Assembly: GCA_934130105.1 (NCBI GenBank)
Contig: CAKOXL010000042.1
Coordinates: 1-6,795 of the forward strand
Reading direction: 5' to 3'
Length of the DNA stretch: 6,795 nucleotides
Source of the DNA: an uncultured Bacilli bacterium
Lineage (GTDB): Bacteria > Bacillota_I > Bacilli_A > RF39 > UBA660
Shown: in pieces, positions 1-5,995 of the stretch
Numbering within the stretch: the first letter of the stretch is position 1
How the letters are laid out: each line of letters opens with the position of its first letter
Program-made: the position numbers and the translations under genes
Notes under the pieces: model-generated
Told to the model about the DNA's origin: nothing
What the model saw: the letters and a program-made list of their open reading frames with translations, nothing else
Database searches by the model: none

Positions 1-3
1 AAT

Positions 4-42
4 AAAAAAAGAAAATCAAATTTATTATAAAATTCAACTTTC
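4..42 (-). terminator. Intrinsic terminator after the Cys-His-Asp protein gene
   Basis: On the minus strand GAAAGTTGAATTT (42-30) pairs along all 13 positions with AAATTTGATTTTC (23-11), allowing three G-U wobbles, around a TATAAT loop. A run of seven T follows (10-4). The 40 bases between the stop codon (83-85) and this hairpin hold nothing I can assign. Confidence 0.75.
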
Positions 43-82
43 TTTATTATTTGCCCCAAAACTCTTTACACTAACAATAATT

Positions 83-934
83 TTACCTATGATAGCCATG
101 CGAAGAATCAGATTCACCCGTAAAAAATTGTTTTAATCTATCAACAAATTTTAAATTTTTTCTTGCTACAACTTCAGTTGCCGTATGTAAATATGGTAAA
201 CACTTATCATTAACACCTGTAAAAAAACTATTTGGTAAACTCTTTATTTTTTCCATATACCAGCTAGCACTAATATCCGTTAAATAGTACTTACCAATTA
301 CTATATCATCAGGATAAAACTCTTTACCAATAGTTGATAGTTTAAACGCATCAAAATAGTATTTAATATTATCTAGATCAAATTCCATATAACCATTTGT
401 AATCAAATTACTAGCTAAATTAATACCATAATCAGATAAACAGAAAAAATATCCAGCACTAGGAGCAGCTACTCTAATATTACCTCTTTTTTCACCATAA
501 TAAAGTGAAAAATCACACACATCTCTAGTAAAAAACTGTCTAATACTAGGATCAATCAAAAATTTCTTATTAACAATTCCCTCTTCAGTAATAATAGGAA
601 TAGAAACTGTAATCACTTCATGAAGAGTATCATTACAAACAACATTTCCAACATTAAATTGGTGATAATTAAGTCCAAGCTTTTGAAATAAAGCCCGATT
701 AAAGTTTGCCATAATTCCACACTGACCATAAAAAGAAAAATCAGTTATATTAACTGGATTATCATAATTAATTGAAAGACGAGAATTATAAACTACATAA
801 TCTAAAAATAGTTTAGTTTCCTCTAAAGTAACGCCAGATAAAAGCTTTTTTTCTATATTAGCTACTTCTAAAATATTAATATCATCATTTTTAGGTTTAG
901 CACTTAATATAAAATCATTTTCTTTTCTCATCAT
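83..934 (-). CDS. Hypothetical protein with transglutaminase/NAT-like Cys-His-Asp arrangement
   Basis: I do not recognise this protein of 283 residues (282 if the second ATG is used). Its middle section shows an ordered triad-like pattern, numbered from the ATG at 934: Cys72 in YGQCGIMANFNRALFQKLGL, where Cys begins an apparent helix; His105 in DTLHEVITVSIP, a strand; and Asp128 in KKFLIDPSIRQFF. This is the order and spacing style of papain-like transglutaminase-fold enzymes (Cys, then His on a strand, then Asp in a W/L-x-DP motif) and of arylamine N-acetyltransferases. An intact triad would suggest a cysteine protease, deamidase or acyltransferase, but no family name follows from what I can see. 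There is no signal peptide or membrane segment, so a cytoplasmic location is likely. It starts about 27 bases beyond the spoVS terminator and has its own terminator. An upstream in-frame TTG is rejected in favour of ATG codons behind a GGTGATC ribosome site. Confidence 0.75.
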   Translation of the reverse strand: MMRKENDFILSAKPKNDDINILEVANIEKKLLSGVTLEETKLFLDYVVYNSRLSINYDNPVNITDFSFYGQCGIMANFNRALFQKLGLNYHQFNVGNVVCNDTLHEVITVSIPIITEEGIVNKKFLIDPSIRQFFTRDVCDFSLYYGEKRGNIRVAAPSAGYFFCLSDYGINLASNLITNGYMEFDLDNIKYYFDAFKLSTIGKEFYPDDIVIGKYYLTDISASWYMEKIKSLPNSFFTGVNDKCLPYLHTATEVVARKNLKFVDRLKQFFTGESDSSHGYHR

Positions 935-941
935 GATCACC
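935..941 (-). promoter_or_regulatory. Ribosome binding site GGTGATC deciding the start of the last gene
   Basis: GGTGATC directly precedes ATGATG at 934-929. It is fully complementary to the GATCACC stretch at the 16S rRNA 3' end; aligned this way the usual GGAGG position is about five bases from the first ATG. This favours the ATG at 934 (or 931) over the TTG at 961, which sits in the T-run of the spoVS terminator. Confidence 0.6.
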
Positions 942-960
942 AAGAAAAGTTTATCATACA

Positions 961-987
961 AAAAGAAAAAAAGCTATTAAATAGCTT
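961..987 (-). terminator. Intrinsic terminator of spoVS
   Basis: The minus strand reads AAGCTAT-TTA-ATAGCTT, a perfect seven-pair stem with a three-base loop, followed by TTTTTCTTTTT. The spoVS TAA stop (977-979) spans the loop and the first base of the descending arm, so the ascending arm encodes the last residues of SpoVS. It acts on the minus strand only, since the plus-strand side lacks a T-run. Confidence 0.85.
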
Positions 988-1237
988 CTACAATCAACTT
1001 TATTGCGGTTCTTTCTTCCCCTTCTATTGTAATATCAGTAAAGGCTGGGATACAAACCAAATTTTTACCACTTGGTGCTACAAATCCTCTAGCTATTGCA
1101 ATAGCCTTAATAGCTTGATTTAAAGCACCTGCACCTACTGCTTGAATTTCTACCATTCCCTTTTCACGAAATACATTAGCAAGTGCTCCTGCAACGCTAT
1201 TTGGATTGGATTTTGATGAAACTTTAAGTGTTTCCAT
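977..1237 (-). CDS. spoVS: Stage V sporulation protein S
   Basis: SpoVS is a small Alba-like, putative nucleic-acid-binding regulator. In Bacillus subtilis it is needed for progress past stage V of sporulation and affects septation; homologues also occur outside classical sporulators. The 86-residue protein is nearly colinear with the B. subtilis protein as I remember it: METLKVSSKSNPNSVAGALA (1-20), VEIQAVGAGALNQAIKAIAI (near 29-48), ARGFVAPSG, then CIPAFTDITIEGEERTAIKL near the C-terminus. The ATG at 1235-1237 gives the family length and is preceded by an AAAGGA ribosome site. A 46-residue in-frame upstream extension is rejected because it would run back through the preceding terminator and into the tail of the upstream gene. 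Terminators on both sides make it an apparent single-gene unit. I could not find a convincing sigma-A or sigma-H promoter in the roughly 45-base leader. Identification is certain; the role in this organism depends on whether it sporulates. Confidence 0.97.
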   Translation of the reverse strand: METLKVSSKSNPNSVAGALANVFREKGMVEIQAVGAGALNQAIKAIAIARGFVAPSGKNLVCIPAFTDITIEGEERTAIKLIVEAI

Positions 1238-1281
1238 ATTTATTAAATCATTCCTTTCTACAATATAGAATATGTAAAAGG

Positions 1282-1306
1282 AAAAAGAAAAAGACCAATT
1301 GGTCTT
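1282..1306 (-). terminator. Intrinsic terminator of the membrane protein gene
   Basis: The minus strand reads AAGACC-AATT-GGTCTT, a perfect six-pair stem with a four-base loop, followed by TTTCTTTTT. The last two bases of the TAA stop (1305-1307) form the first two bases of the stem. It separates this gene from spoVS downstream. Confidence 0.8.
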
Positions 1307-2159
1307 ATAATTCTTCAACTGTATTTTTTGTATCATCTGATGGAATACTAATTGGTGTAACATCAGTATGAACATTTTCTACTGGTGTAAAACTAAAACT
1401 ATTATTAGTTGTAGCAACACTAGGTTCATTAACCGGTGCTGGAATAACATCATCTACTGGTGTAGCTTGAATATTAATAGTAGGCTCTACTATTTTTACT
1501 TCTTTGTAAGCACCACCATAAGGTTCATGATGTACATCCATTTTAGGTAAAGATTGAGTAGCTTCTAAAGGATCATTTCCACCATAAATAGTTACTGGTT
1601 TCTCTACCTTAATAGCATCATTCATATGATTATTTACACTAGTTTCACCATTACTAATTGGATTAGTATTAATAACTGGTATATCAATTGATATTGGACT
1701 AGGATTTGTATTATCTTTATCCATAGATAAATTATCATCTACTACACTATTAGAAAATTGATTATCAAAAGTAGCAATGTTACTACTAGCTAAATTATCA
1801 CTTACTGGAAGTGGTTCATCAATCTTAATAGTATTAACTTCTAAATCACTACTAGTATTAGTTCCTAAATTAACACTATCAGTATTATTACTAAAAGTAT
1901 TTTCAACTATATTATTATTAATGTTAGTACTAACATTAGTAACCCCATTATTAATACTAGGTACATCAACAGTAGTATTAAGTTGAGTAGAATTATCAAC
2001 TGAATTATTACTATTATCTAAATTACTTAGGTTAGAAGCATTCACCTTTTCTGTTTTAGGCTTTTTATTATCTAGTATAAATAAGATTATCGCAATTACT
2101 AGTAATATAACTCCACATGCAATTAAAATACCAGGAATTGTAGTAAACCAATCTAACAT
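1305..2159 (-). CDS. Single-pass membrane protein with long Asn/Ser/Thr-rich tail, function unknown
   Basis: I do not recognise this 284-residue protein. A short uncharged N-terminus leads into one strong membrane helix (about residues 8-29, GILIACGVILLVIAIILFIL), followed at once by DNKKPKTEK. The positive-inside rule then places the N-terminus outside and the long tail in the cytoplasm. Residues 40-180 are rich in Asn, Ser, Thr, Asp and Val, low in aromatics and probably disordered. One less degenerate island at about 188-225 holds two YGG motifs, IYGGNDPLEATQ (191-202) and EPYGGAYKE (212-220). The rest is rich in Pro, Val and Thr. The general plan (N-terminal anchor plus disordered cytoplasmic linker) recalls ZipA-like anchors, but no FtsZ-binding or other folded domain is evident, so this is only an analogy. 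It is an apparent single-gene unit with a GGGAG ribosome site and its own terminator. The window gives no functional partner. Confidence 0.8.
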   Translation of the reverse strand: MLDWFTTIPGILIACGVILLVIAIILFILDNKKPKTEKVNASNLSNLDNSNNSVDNSTQLNTTVDVPSINNGVTNVSTNINNNIVENTFSNNTDSVNLGTNTSSDLEVNTIKIDEPLPVSDNLASSNIATFDNQFSNSVVDDNLSMDKDNTNPSPISIDIPVINTNPISNGETSVNNHMNDAIKVEKPVTIYGGNDPLEATQSLPKMDVHHEPYGGAYKEVKIVEPTINIQATPVDDVIPAPVNEPSVATTNNSFSFTPVENVHTDVTPISIPSDDTKNTVEEL

Positions 2160-2190
2160 TCTTTCATCTCCCTCATTTTATTCTATTAAA

Positions 2191-2219
2191 ATAATAACAA
2201 AAAAAAACAATAATTGCAA
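2191..2219 (-). promoter_or_regulatory. Possible sigma-A-type promoter for the membrane protein gene
   Basis: The minus strand has TTGCAA (2219-2214), exactly 17 bases, then TATTAT (2196-2191), leaving about 25 bases from the predicted start point to the ATG at 2159. TATTAT is one base off the -10 consensus and TTGCAA two off the -35. The -35 lies inside the palindrome of the preceding terminator. AT-rich sequence gives such matches by chance, so confidence is low. Confidence 0.3.
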
Positions 2220-2224
2220 TTATT
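2199..2224 (-). terminator. Intrinsic terminator after the pseudouridine synthase
   Basis: The perfect palindrome AATAATTGCAATTATT (2209-2224) forms a six-pair A-U stem with a TGCA loop, extendable by further A-U pairs across a bulged G, and is followed on the minus strand by G and a run of nine T. It begins one base beyond the TAA stop at 2226-2228. The stem is weak, but the U-run is strong. Confidence 0.7.
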
Positions 2225-2225
2225 T

Positions 2226-2879
2226 TTATAAAAATAACTTCCAATCATTATTTTTTTCTGGGTACCTTTCAAAATACATTCTATTTTTCGTAATAGGATG
2301 AAGAAATGATAATTGATAACTGCATAAACAGATTTGCTTAAAATCTTGCTTTCCGTATCTTTGATCTCCCACTAATGGATAATTACGACTAGCAAACTGT
2401 ACTCTAATTTGATGATGTCTACCTGTTATTAATTCAATACGAACCAAACTACAATTATCTTTTTCCTTTAAAACTTCATACTTTAAAACCGATTTTTTAC
2501 CATTTTTGTTATTAATAACAGTATTACCATCAGCCCTTTTTTCTAAATAATCACAAAATTCGCCTTTTTTTTCAGGAATTATACCATTTATAATAGCTAA
2601 ATAATGTTTAGAAAATTCATGATTTTTAATCTGTGATGTAAGACGACTTGCAGCTTTACTAGTTTTTGCAAAAACCATAACTCCTTCTACTGGCCTATCA
2701 AGTCTATGTACAAGTCCTAAAAAAACATTACCAGGTTTATTATATTTTTCTTTAATATATTCTTTTATTATTGTTAGCATATCTTTATCATGCGTTGCAT
2801 CACCCTGACTTAAAACATTAGCTGGTTTATACACAACGATAATATGATTATCTTCATATAAAATTTCTAATTTATTCAT
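2226..2879 (-). CDS. RluA-family pseudouridine synthase, short form without S4 domain
   Basis: The protein likely isomerises uridine to pseudouridine in rRNA or tRNA. In its 217 residues the RluA-family landmarks are in order: an N-terminal LYEDNHIIVVYKPANVLSQ (7-25), the catalytic loop VHRLDRPVEGVMVFAKTSKAA (57-77) with Asp61 as expected nucleophile, ITGRHHQIRVQFA (151-163), GDQRYG (171-176) and LCSYQLSFLHP (185-195). VEG replaces the common TSG after HRLDR; I judge this a subfamily variant because the Asp and Arg are intact. There is no S4 RNA-binding domain, so it resembles the short RluA/TruC-like proteins rather than RluC or RluD. Its ATG overlaps the methyltransferase stop by eight bases, consistent with translational coupling. 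The exact target base is unknown. Confidence 0.93.
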   Translation of the reverse strand: MNKLEILYEDNHIIVVYKPANVLSQGDATHDKDMLTIIKEYIKEKYNKPGNVFLGLVHRLDRPVEGVMVFAKTSKAASRLTSQIKNHEFSKHYLAIINGIIPEKKGEFCDYLEKRADGNTVINNKNGKKSVLKYEVLKEKDNCSLVRIELITGRHHQIRVQFASRNYPLVGDQRYGKQDFKQICLCSYQLSFLHPITKNRMYFERYPEKNNDWKLFL

Positions 2880-3741
2880 AAAATTCCACTCTTCCTGTTA
2901 TCCCACAGGGTAAGATCAAGTCATGCTTTTTAATTTCAAGGCCAATTTCCTGAACTTCTACATTTGCCTTATATTTAGGTAAAATTCTAAGTTTTACTAA
3001 ATTGTTAATAACTTCTTTTGTTAACCCACCAGTATAAGAATTAATTAATAAAAATAGCGGTTTATCACTAAGAAGTTCAACACATAAAGATAATAACTTA
3101 TCTAAATCTTTTTCAATATCCCAAACTTCACCATTTGCTCCTCTTCCATAACTAGGTGGATCCATAATAATAGCATCGTATTTATTACCACGTCTAATCT
3201 CTCGTTGTACAAATTTCAAAACGTCATCAACTAAATAGCGAATTGGAGCATCTGTCAATTTACTATCTTTGACATTTTCTTTACACCAATCAACCATACC
3301 ACGTGACGAATCAACATGAACAACACTAGCACCAGCTTTTAAACAAGCAACACTAGCACCACCAGTATAAGCAAATAAATTAAGTACTTTAATAGAACGA
3401 TTACTATTTTTTATTTTGTCAATCATATAATCCCAATTTACAGCTTGTTCAGGAAATAAACCCGTATGTTTAAATCCCATTTGTTTAATATTAAATGTCA
3501 AATCGTTGTAATGAACTAACCAACTAGAAGGCGTATTTTTTAAATTTTCCCAATATCCGCCACCCTTATTACTACGATGATAAATAGCATTAATATTTGA
3601 GTACTTTTTTAATAAATCACCATTATCCCAAATAACTTGAGGATCTGGTCTAAGTAAAAATATATCTCCCCATCTTTCTAATTTCATACCATTAGAACTA
3701 TCAATAATTTCATAATCTTTCCATTTATTTGCTATCCACAT
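2872..3741 (-). CDS. Class I SAM-dependent methyltransferase, RlmI/RlmK-like (probable rRNA methyltransferase)
   Basis: This protein probably methylates a base in 23S rRNA using S-adenosylmethionine. Numbering from the chosen ATG (289 residues), motif I is VLNLFAYTGGASVACLKAGA at about 119-138, the acidic ribose-binding position is VHVDSS around 141-146, and the catalytic-region motif is DPPSYGRG at about 194-201. The motif set matches the RlmI/RlmK-type methyltransferase family (Methyltrans_SAM). The N-terminal 115 residues lack the PUA domain of E. coli RlmI and look like the shorter version without it; whether the target is a C5 or N7 position cannot be told from sequence. The ATG start is preferred over a GTG nine bases upstream because that GTG lies inside the AGGTGAT ribosome site. 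The stop overlaps the next gene's start by eight bases (ATGAATAA), so the two RNA-modification genes form an operon. Confidence 0.88.
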   Translation of the reverse strand: MWIANKWKDYEIIDSSNGMKLERWGDIFLLRPDPQVIWDNGDLLKKYSNINAIYHRSNKGGGYWENLKNTPSSWLVHYNDLTFNIKQMGFKHTGLFPEQAVNWDYMIDKIKNSNRSIKVLNLFAYTGGASVACLKAGASVVHVDSSRGMVDWCKENVKDSKLTDAPIRYLVDDVLKFVQREIRRGNKYDAIIMDPPSYGRGANGEVWDIEKDLDKLLSLCVELLSDKPLFLLINSYTGGLTKEVINNLVKLRILPKYKANVEVQEIGLEIKKHDLILPCGITGRVEFYE

Positions 3742-3745
3742 AAAA

Positions 3746-3752
3746 ATCACCT
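3746..3752 (-). promoter_or_regulatory. Ribosome binding site AGGTGAT deciding the methyltransferase start
   Basis: AGGTGAT lies four bases upstream of the ATG at 3739-3741, with eight bases between its GG and the ATG. The GTG at 3748-3750 that would extend the frame by three codons is part of this site, which argues for the ATG as the true start. Confidence 0.65.
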
Positions 3753-3758
3753 ACCAAC

Positions 3759-3787
3759 ATTTTAACATAAAGTAAAAGAAAAATCAG
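3759..3787 (-). promoter_or_regulatory. Possible extended -10 promoter for the methyltransferase-pseudouridine synthase unit
   Basis: The minus strand carries TGT then TAAAAT (3764-3759), which fits an extended -10 element. A poor -35 match, CTGATT, lies 17 bases upstream inside the preceding terminator stem. Transcription from here would leave a leader of only about 10 bases before the ATG at 3741, still including the GGTGAT ribosome site. The call rests on base matches alone. Confidence 0.25.
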
Positions 3788-3806
3788 CCATTTTGATTTT
3801 TCTTTT
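3774..3806 (-). terminator. Intrinsic terminator ending the pflB-pflA-metallopeptidase unit
   Basis: On the minus strand a perfect 13-base-pair stem, AAAAGAAAAATCA paired with TGATTTTTCTTTT, encloses a seven-base loop AAATGGC. The descending arm is itself T-rich and serves as the U-tract. The TGA stop of the metallopeptidase-like gene is the first three bases of the descending arm, so the ascending arm is coding sequence. The plus-strand version of the hairpin also ends in a T-rich arm, so weak bidirectional action is possible, although no plus-strand gene needs it. Confidence 0.8.
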
Positions 3807-5286
3807 CACCAAGTATTTTAGATAAAGTATGATCACTAGTATCATCTTGTAATTTATAATAATTACTAGCATTAGTATTAAAATAAGATTTATAAACGGG
3901 TATATAATTTGTATTTAAACAAGCAATATAATCCAATATTGTTGTTATAGAGCTATCTGTTAATTTACCAGACTGAAGACATGGTAAAATAAAAGGATAA
4001 ATTTTACTTATTTCAAATTTTGCTTCTGAAAGATCATTACCAACACTATTAATACCATAACTTTGTAATTCACTCATAAATGAATCATAACTTTCTTTAT
4101 CAGGGTTAATTTTCAATAACTCTTCTTCAATTATAGATATATTCTCTTTTGAATAAGCTTCTAACATTTTATCTGGGCCGATTAATTCACAAACGACTTT
4201 GGTTAGTAAAACAAAATTATTATAAGTAGTAGGAATGCCATCATTAAAATATTCGCAATTTAATAATTCAGTCATTCCTTCATTCAATGAAACATTATCA
4301 ATACAGCCAGTTAAATGAATAAATTCATGTTGTAAAACAGTTGAATAAATTTCACTATTTACACCAAATATGCTGATAACACCTAAATCTTTTCGACATG
4401 AACCAGCTTTAAAATCATTATCACAATCACTATGTACTATACCAAATGATGCAAATCTCTCATAAATTTTTTCATAATCGAGATAAGGATTATCATTTAA
4501 ATAACCACTTATTTCCGAAATAATTTCATAATCATCTTCATTTATCAAAGGATTTACATTAACTGCATCAATCAAAGTATCAGTAGCATAACTAGTATCA
4601 TTAATATCCGTTTTTTCATCACTAAATGGATTTTCAATATCCGATAATACCTTAAAGTGATCGATTGAAGTAGTAACTAAATTATATTTATAATTCATCT
4701 GATCAAGATTAACCTGAATATTTCTAACTCCAACACCAATATCTGATGATAACAAAACTAAACCTAAACTTAATCTTATTTTTTTTATAACATTTTTTTC
4801 AATAGCTTTGGTATCACTTACCAAATTAGATGCAATAAATCTAATATAATTATAAAAAGCTAAAACACCAGCAATACTAGAAATATAACCAAGGCCATAA
4901 TATAGACTAGAAATTGATAAAAATTCTAAAGCCATCCCGCTCTGTGCAAATGATAGCTCACAACTTTTGGAAATCTTAGCTTTCTTTATCAAAATTTCTT
5001 CATTAACTTCACTAGGAAATTGTGTATTTTCATCTTCTATAACGATACTGTTATTTTTAAAATCACTACTAGTAGACTCTTTTTCCAAAGTAGTAATAAA
5101 ACTTTTTAACTTCTTATCAAGTATTTTTTCTTCATTTCTTTTTCTTTTATCATTTAACTTATCATAAAAAGAAGGTAAACCACAATAATTACTACTACCA
5201 TCATTATACTTAACTAAAAATTCACATAAGATATCACTATCATCAAAATTACGTATATAAATCTTATCTATTTGCCTCTTCTTCAT
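3784..5286 (-). CDS. Putative membrane-associated zinc metallopeptidase, unrecognised family
   Basis: I do not recognise this 500-residue protein by name. Its clearest feature is a zinc-peptidase signature: LQHEFIHLTG with His320, Glu321 and His324, followed 11 residues later by LNEGMTELL (Glu336). This resembles the HExxH...(S/N)EG arrangement of gluzincin peptidases, where two His and the later Glu bind zinc and the first Glu is the catalytic base. A short strand-like segment, LGVISIFG (301-308), precedes it, as expected in that fold. Residues 1-110 are charged and hydrophilic. Residues about 112-155 and 170-188 are hydrophobic and could form one to three membrane segments. The C-terminal 150 residues look helical with no motif I know. 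No signal peptide is seen. The start ATG follows AGGGGG by seven bases and lies inside pflA, so it is probably the third gene of the pfl operon. It ends in a strong hairpin terminator. Protease activity and substrate are inference. Confidence 0.75.
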   Translation of the reverse strand: MKKRQIDKIYIRNFDDSDILCEFLVKYNDGSSNYCGLPSFYDKLNDKRKRNEEKILDKKLKSFITTLEKESTSSDFKNNSIVIEDENTQFPSEVNEEILIKKAKISKSCELSFAQSGMALEFLSISSLYYGLGYISSIAGVLAFYNYIRFIASNLVSDTKAIEKNVIKKIRLSLGLVLLSSDIGVGVRNIQVNLDQMNYKYNLVTTSIDHFKVLSDIENPFSDEKTDINDTSYATDTLIDAVNVNPLINEDDYEIISEISGYLNDNPYLDYEKIYERFASFGIVHSDCDNDFKAGSCRKDLGVISIFGVNSEIYSTVLQHEFIHLTGCIDNVSLNEGMTELLNCEYFNDGIPTTYNNFVLLTKVVCELIGPDKMLEAYSKENISIIEEELLKINPDKESYDSFMSELQSYGINSVGNDLSEAKFEISKIYPFILPCLQSGKLTDSSITTILDYIACLNTNYIPVYKSYFNTNASNYYKLQDDTSDHTLSKILGEKKNQNG

Positions 5287-5995
5287 AAAAATACCCCCTG
5301 AATTTCAAGTATAGACTATGGCACTTATCTACATCCATTTCCTCTTTATTTAAATAAGGATTATTAATGCCCAAAGTCTCATACTTCGAATCACCCAACT
5401 TATGATAAGGCAAAAACTCAATTTTTTCAACATTTTTTATTCTTTTTATAAATTTTGCTAATCCTTTTATATACTCCATATTATCATGAACACCAGGAAC
5501 AATTACCTGCCTAATCCAAACTTTTTTACCACTTTCATTTAAACAAGTAACAAACTTTTTAAATTCTGTCATTTCACTTCCCGTTAAATCTAAATATCCA
5601 CTATCAGTAATATGTTTAATGTCTAAAAGGATCAAGTCAACATAAGATAAGATTTCTTTATAATGGCCTATTCCTACCCCCGCAGTATCTAAAGCAATAT
5701 GAATATTCTCTTTTTTTAAAAGGGGAAAAACACTTAATAAAAACTCTGCCTGCAAAAGAGGTTCCCCTCCTGAAAAAGTAACTCCCCCATTATTTCGTTT
5801 AAAGTAAGGCTTATTTCTTAAAATCTTTTGAACTAATAAATCAGGAGTATAATTTTCTTTTCCTTTTGTCCACATTTCAGGGTTATGACAAAACTTGCAT
5901 CTTAACTTGCACCCACTTAAAAATACTACTGTACGAATCCCAGGTCCATCAACAAGACCAAAGGATTCGATAGAATCAACAGCACCCATTATCAT
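5264..5995 (-). CDS. pflA: Pyruvate formate-lyase activating enzyme (radical SAM)
   Basis: The enzyme uses a [4Fe-4S] cluster and S-adenosylmethionine to make the stable glycyl radical on PflB. The 243-residue length fits the short PflA type (about 240-250) without the extra ferredoxin-like clusters of other glycyl-radical activases. Visible motifs are SIESFGLVDGPGIR (8-21), the cluster motif CxxxCxxC at Cys29, Cys33 and Cys36 within SGCKLRCKFCHNPE, GGVTFSGGEPLLQ (70-82) for SAM binding, DTAG (103-106), LLDIKH (123-128) and FLPYHKLGDSKYE (194-206). The start ATG overlaps the pflB TGA by four bases (ATGATAATG). A second in-frame ATG two codons later is equally possible, and neither has a strong ribosome site, which suggests translational coupling to pflB. 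The last 23 bases are shared with the start of the metallopeptidase-like gene downstream, whose ribosome site lies inside pflA. Function is secure from both motifs and neighbour. Confidence 0.97.
   Translation of the reverse strand: MIMGAVDSIESFGLVDGPGIRTVVFLSGCKLRCKFCHNPEMWTKGKENYTPDLLVQKILRNKPYFKRNNGGVTFSGGEPLLQAEFLLSVFPLLKKENIHIALDTAGVGIGHYKEILSYVDLILLDIKHITDSGYLDLTGSEMTEFKKFVTCLNESGKKVWIRQVIVPGVHDNMEYIKGLAKFIKRIKNVEKIEFLPYHKLGDSKYETLGINNPYLNKEEMDVDKCHSLYLKFRGYFYEEEANR
5294..5299 (-). promoter_or_regulatory. Ribosome binding site AGGGGG inside pflA
   Basis: The minus strand reads AGGGGG, then seven bases, then ATG at 5286. It lies within the pflA coding region, over Arg-Gly codons near its C-terminus, and supports the metallopeptidase-like start at 5286 with a 23-base gene overlap. 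Confidence 0.7.

Noticed and set aside
935..961. TTG start at 961 for the Cys-His-Asp protein gene
   Set aside because: The TTG lies in the T-run of the spoVS terminator. The ATG at 934 or 931 sits behind a clear GGTGATC ribosome site.
953..970. Possible promoter TATGAT (958-953) for the Cys-His-Asp protein gene
   Set aside because: The -10 match is good, but the best -35, TTTAAT inside the spoVS hairpin, is poor and the leader would be only about 12 bases. In such AT-rich sequence this is not enough to call.
1238..1290. Sigma-H promoter for spoVS
   Set aside because: AAAGGAATG resembles a sigma-H -35, but it lies where the ribosome site should be and no GAAT-type -10 follows at the right distance before the ATG. 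The TATATT upstream lacks a -35.
1238..1375. A 46-residue in-frame N-terminal extension of spoVS
   Set aside because: It would run back through the terminator at 1282-1306 and into the end of the upstream gene. The family length is 86 residues and begins at METLKV, with a ribosome site directly upstream.
1368..1986. Plus-strand open frames at 1368-1550 and 1777-1986
   Set aside because: Both are antisense to the low-complexity tail of the membrane protein. Their Leu/Ser-rich or Ile/Tyr-rich sequences are reverse readings of Asn/Ser/Thr codons, with no ribosome site or family resemblance.
4967..5167. Plus-strand open frame inside the metallopeptidase-like gene
   Set aside because: It is a Phe/Leu/Ser-rich shadow of the Lys/Glu-rich N-terminal region on the other strand and has no independent support.
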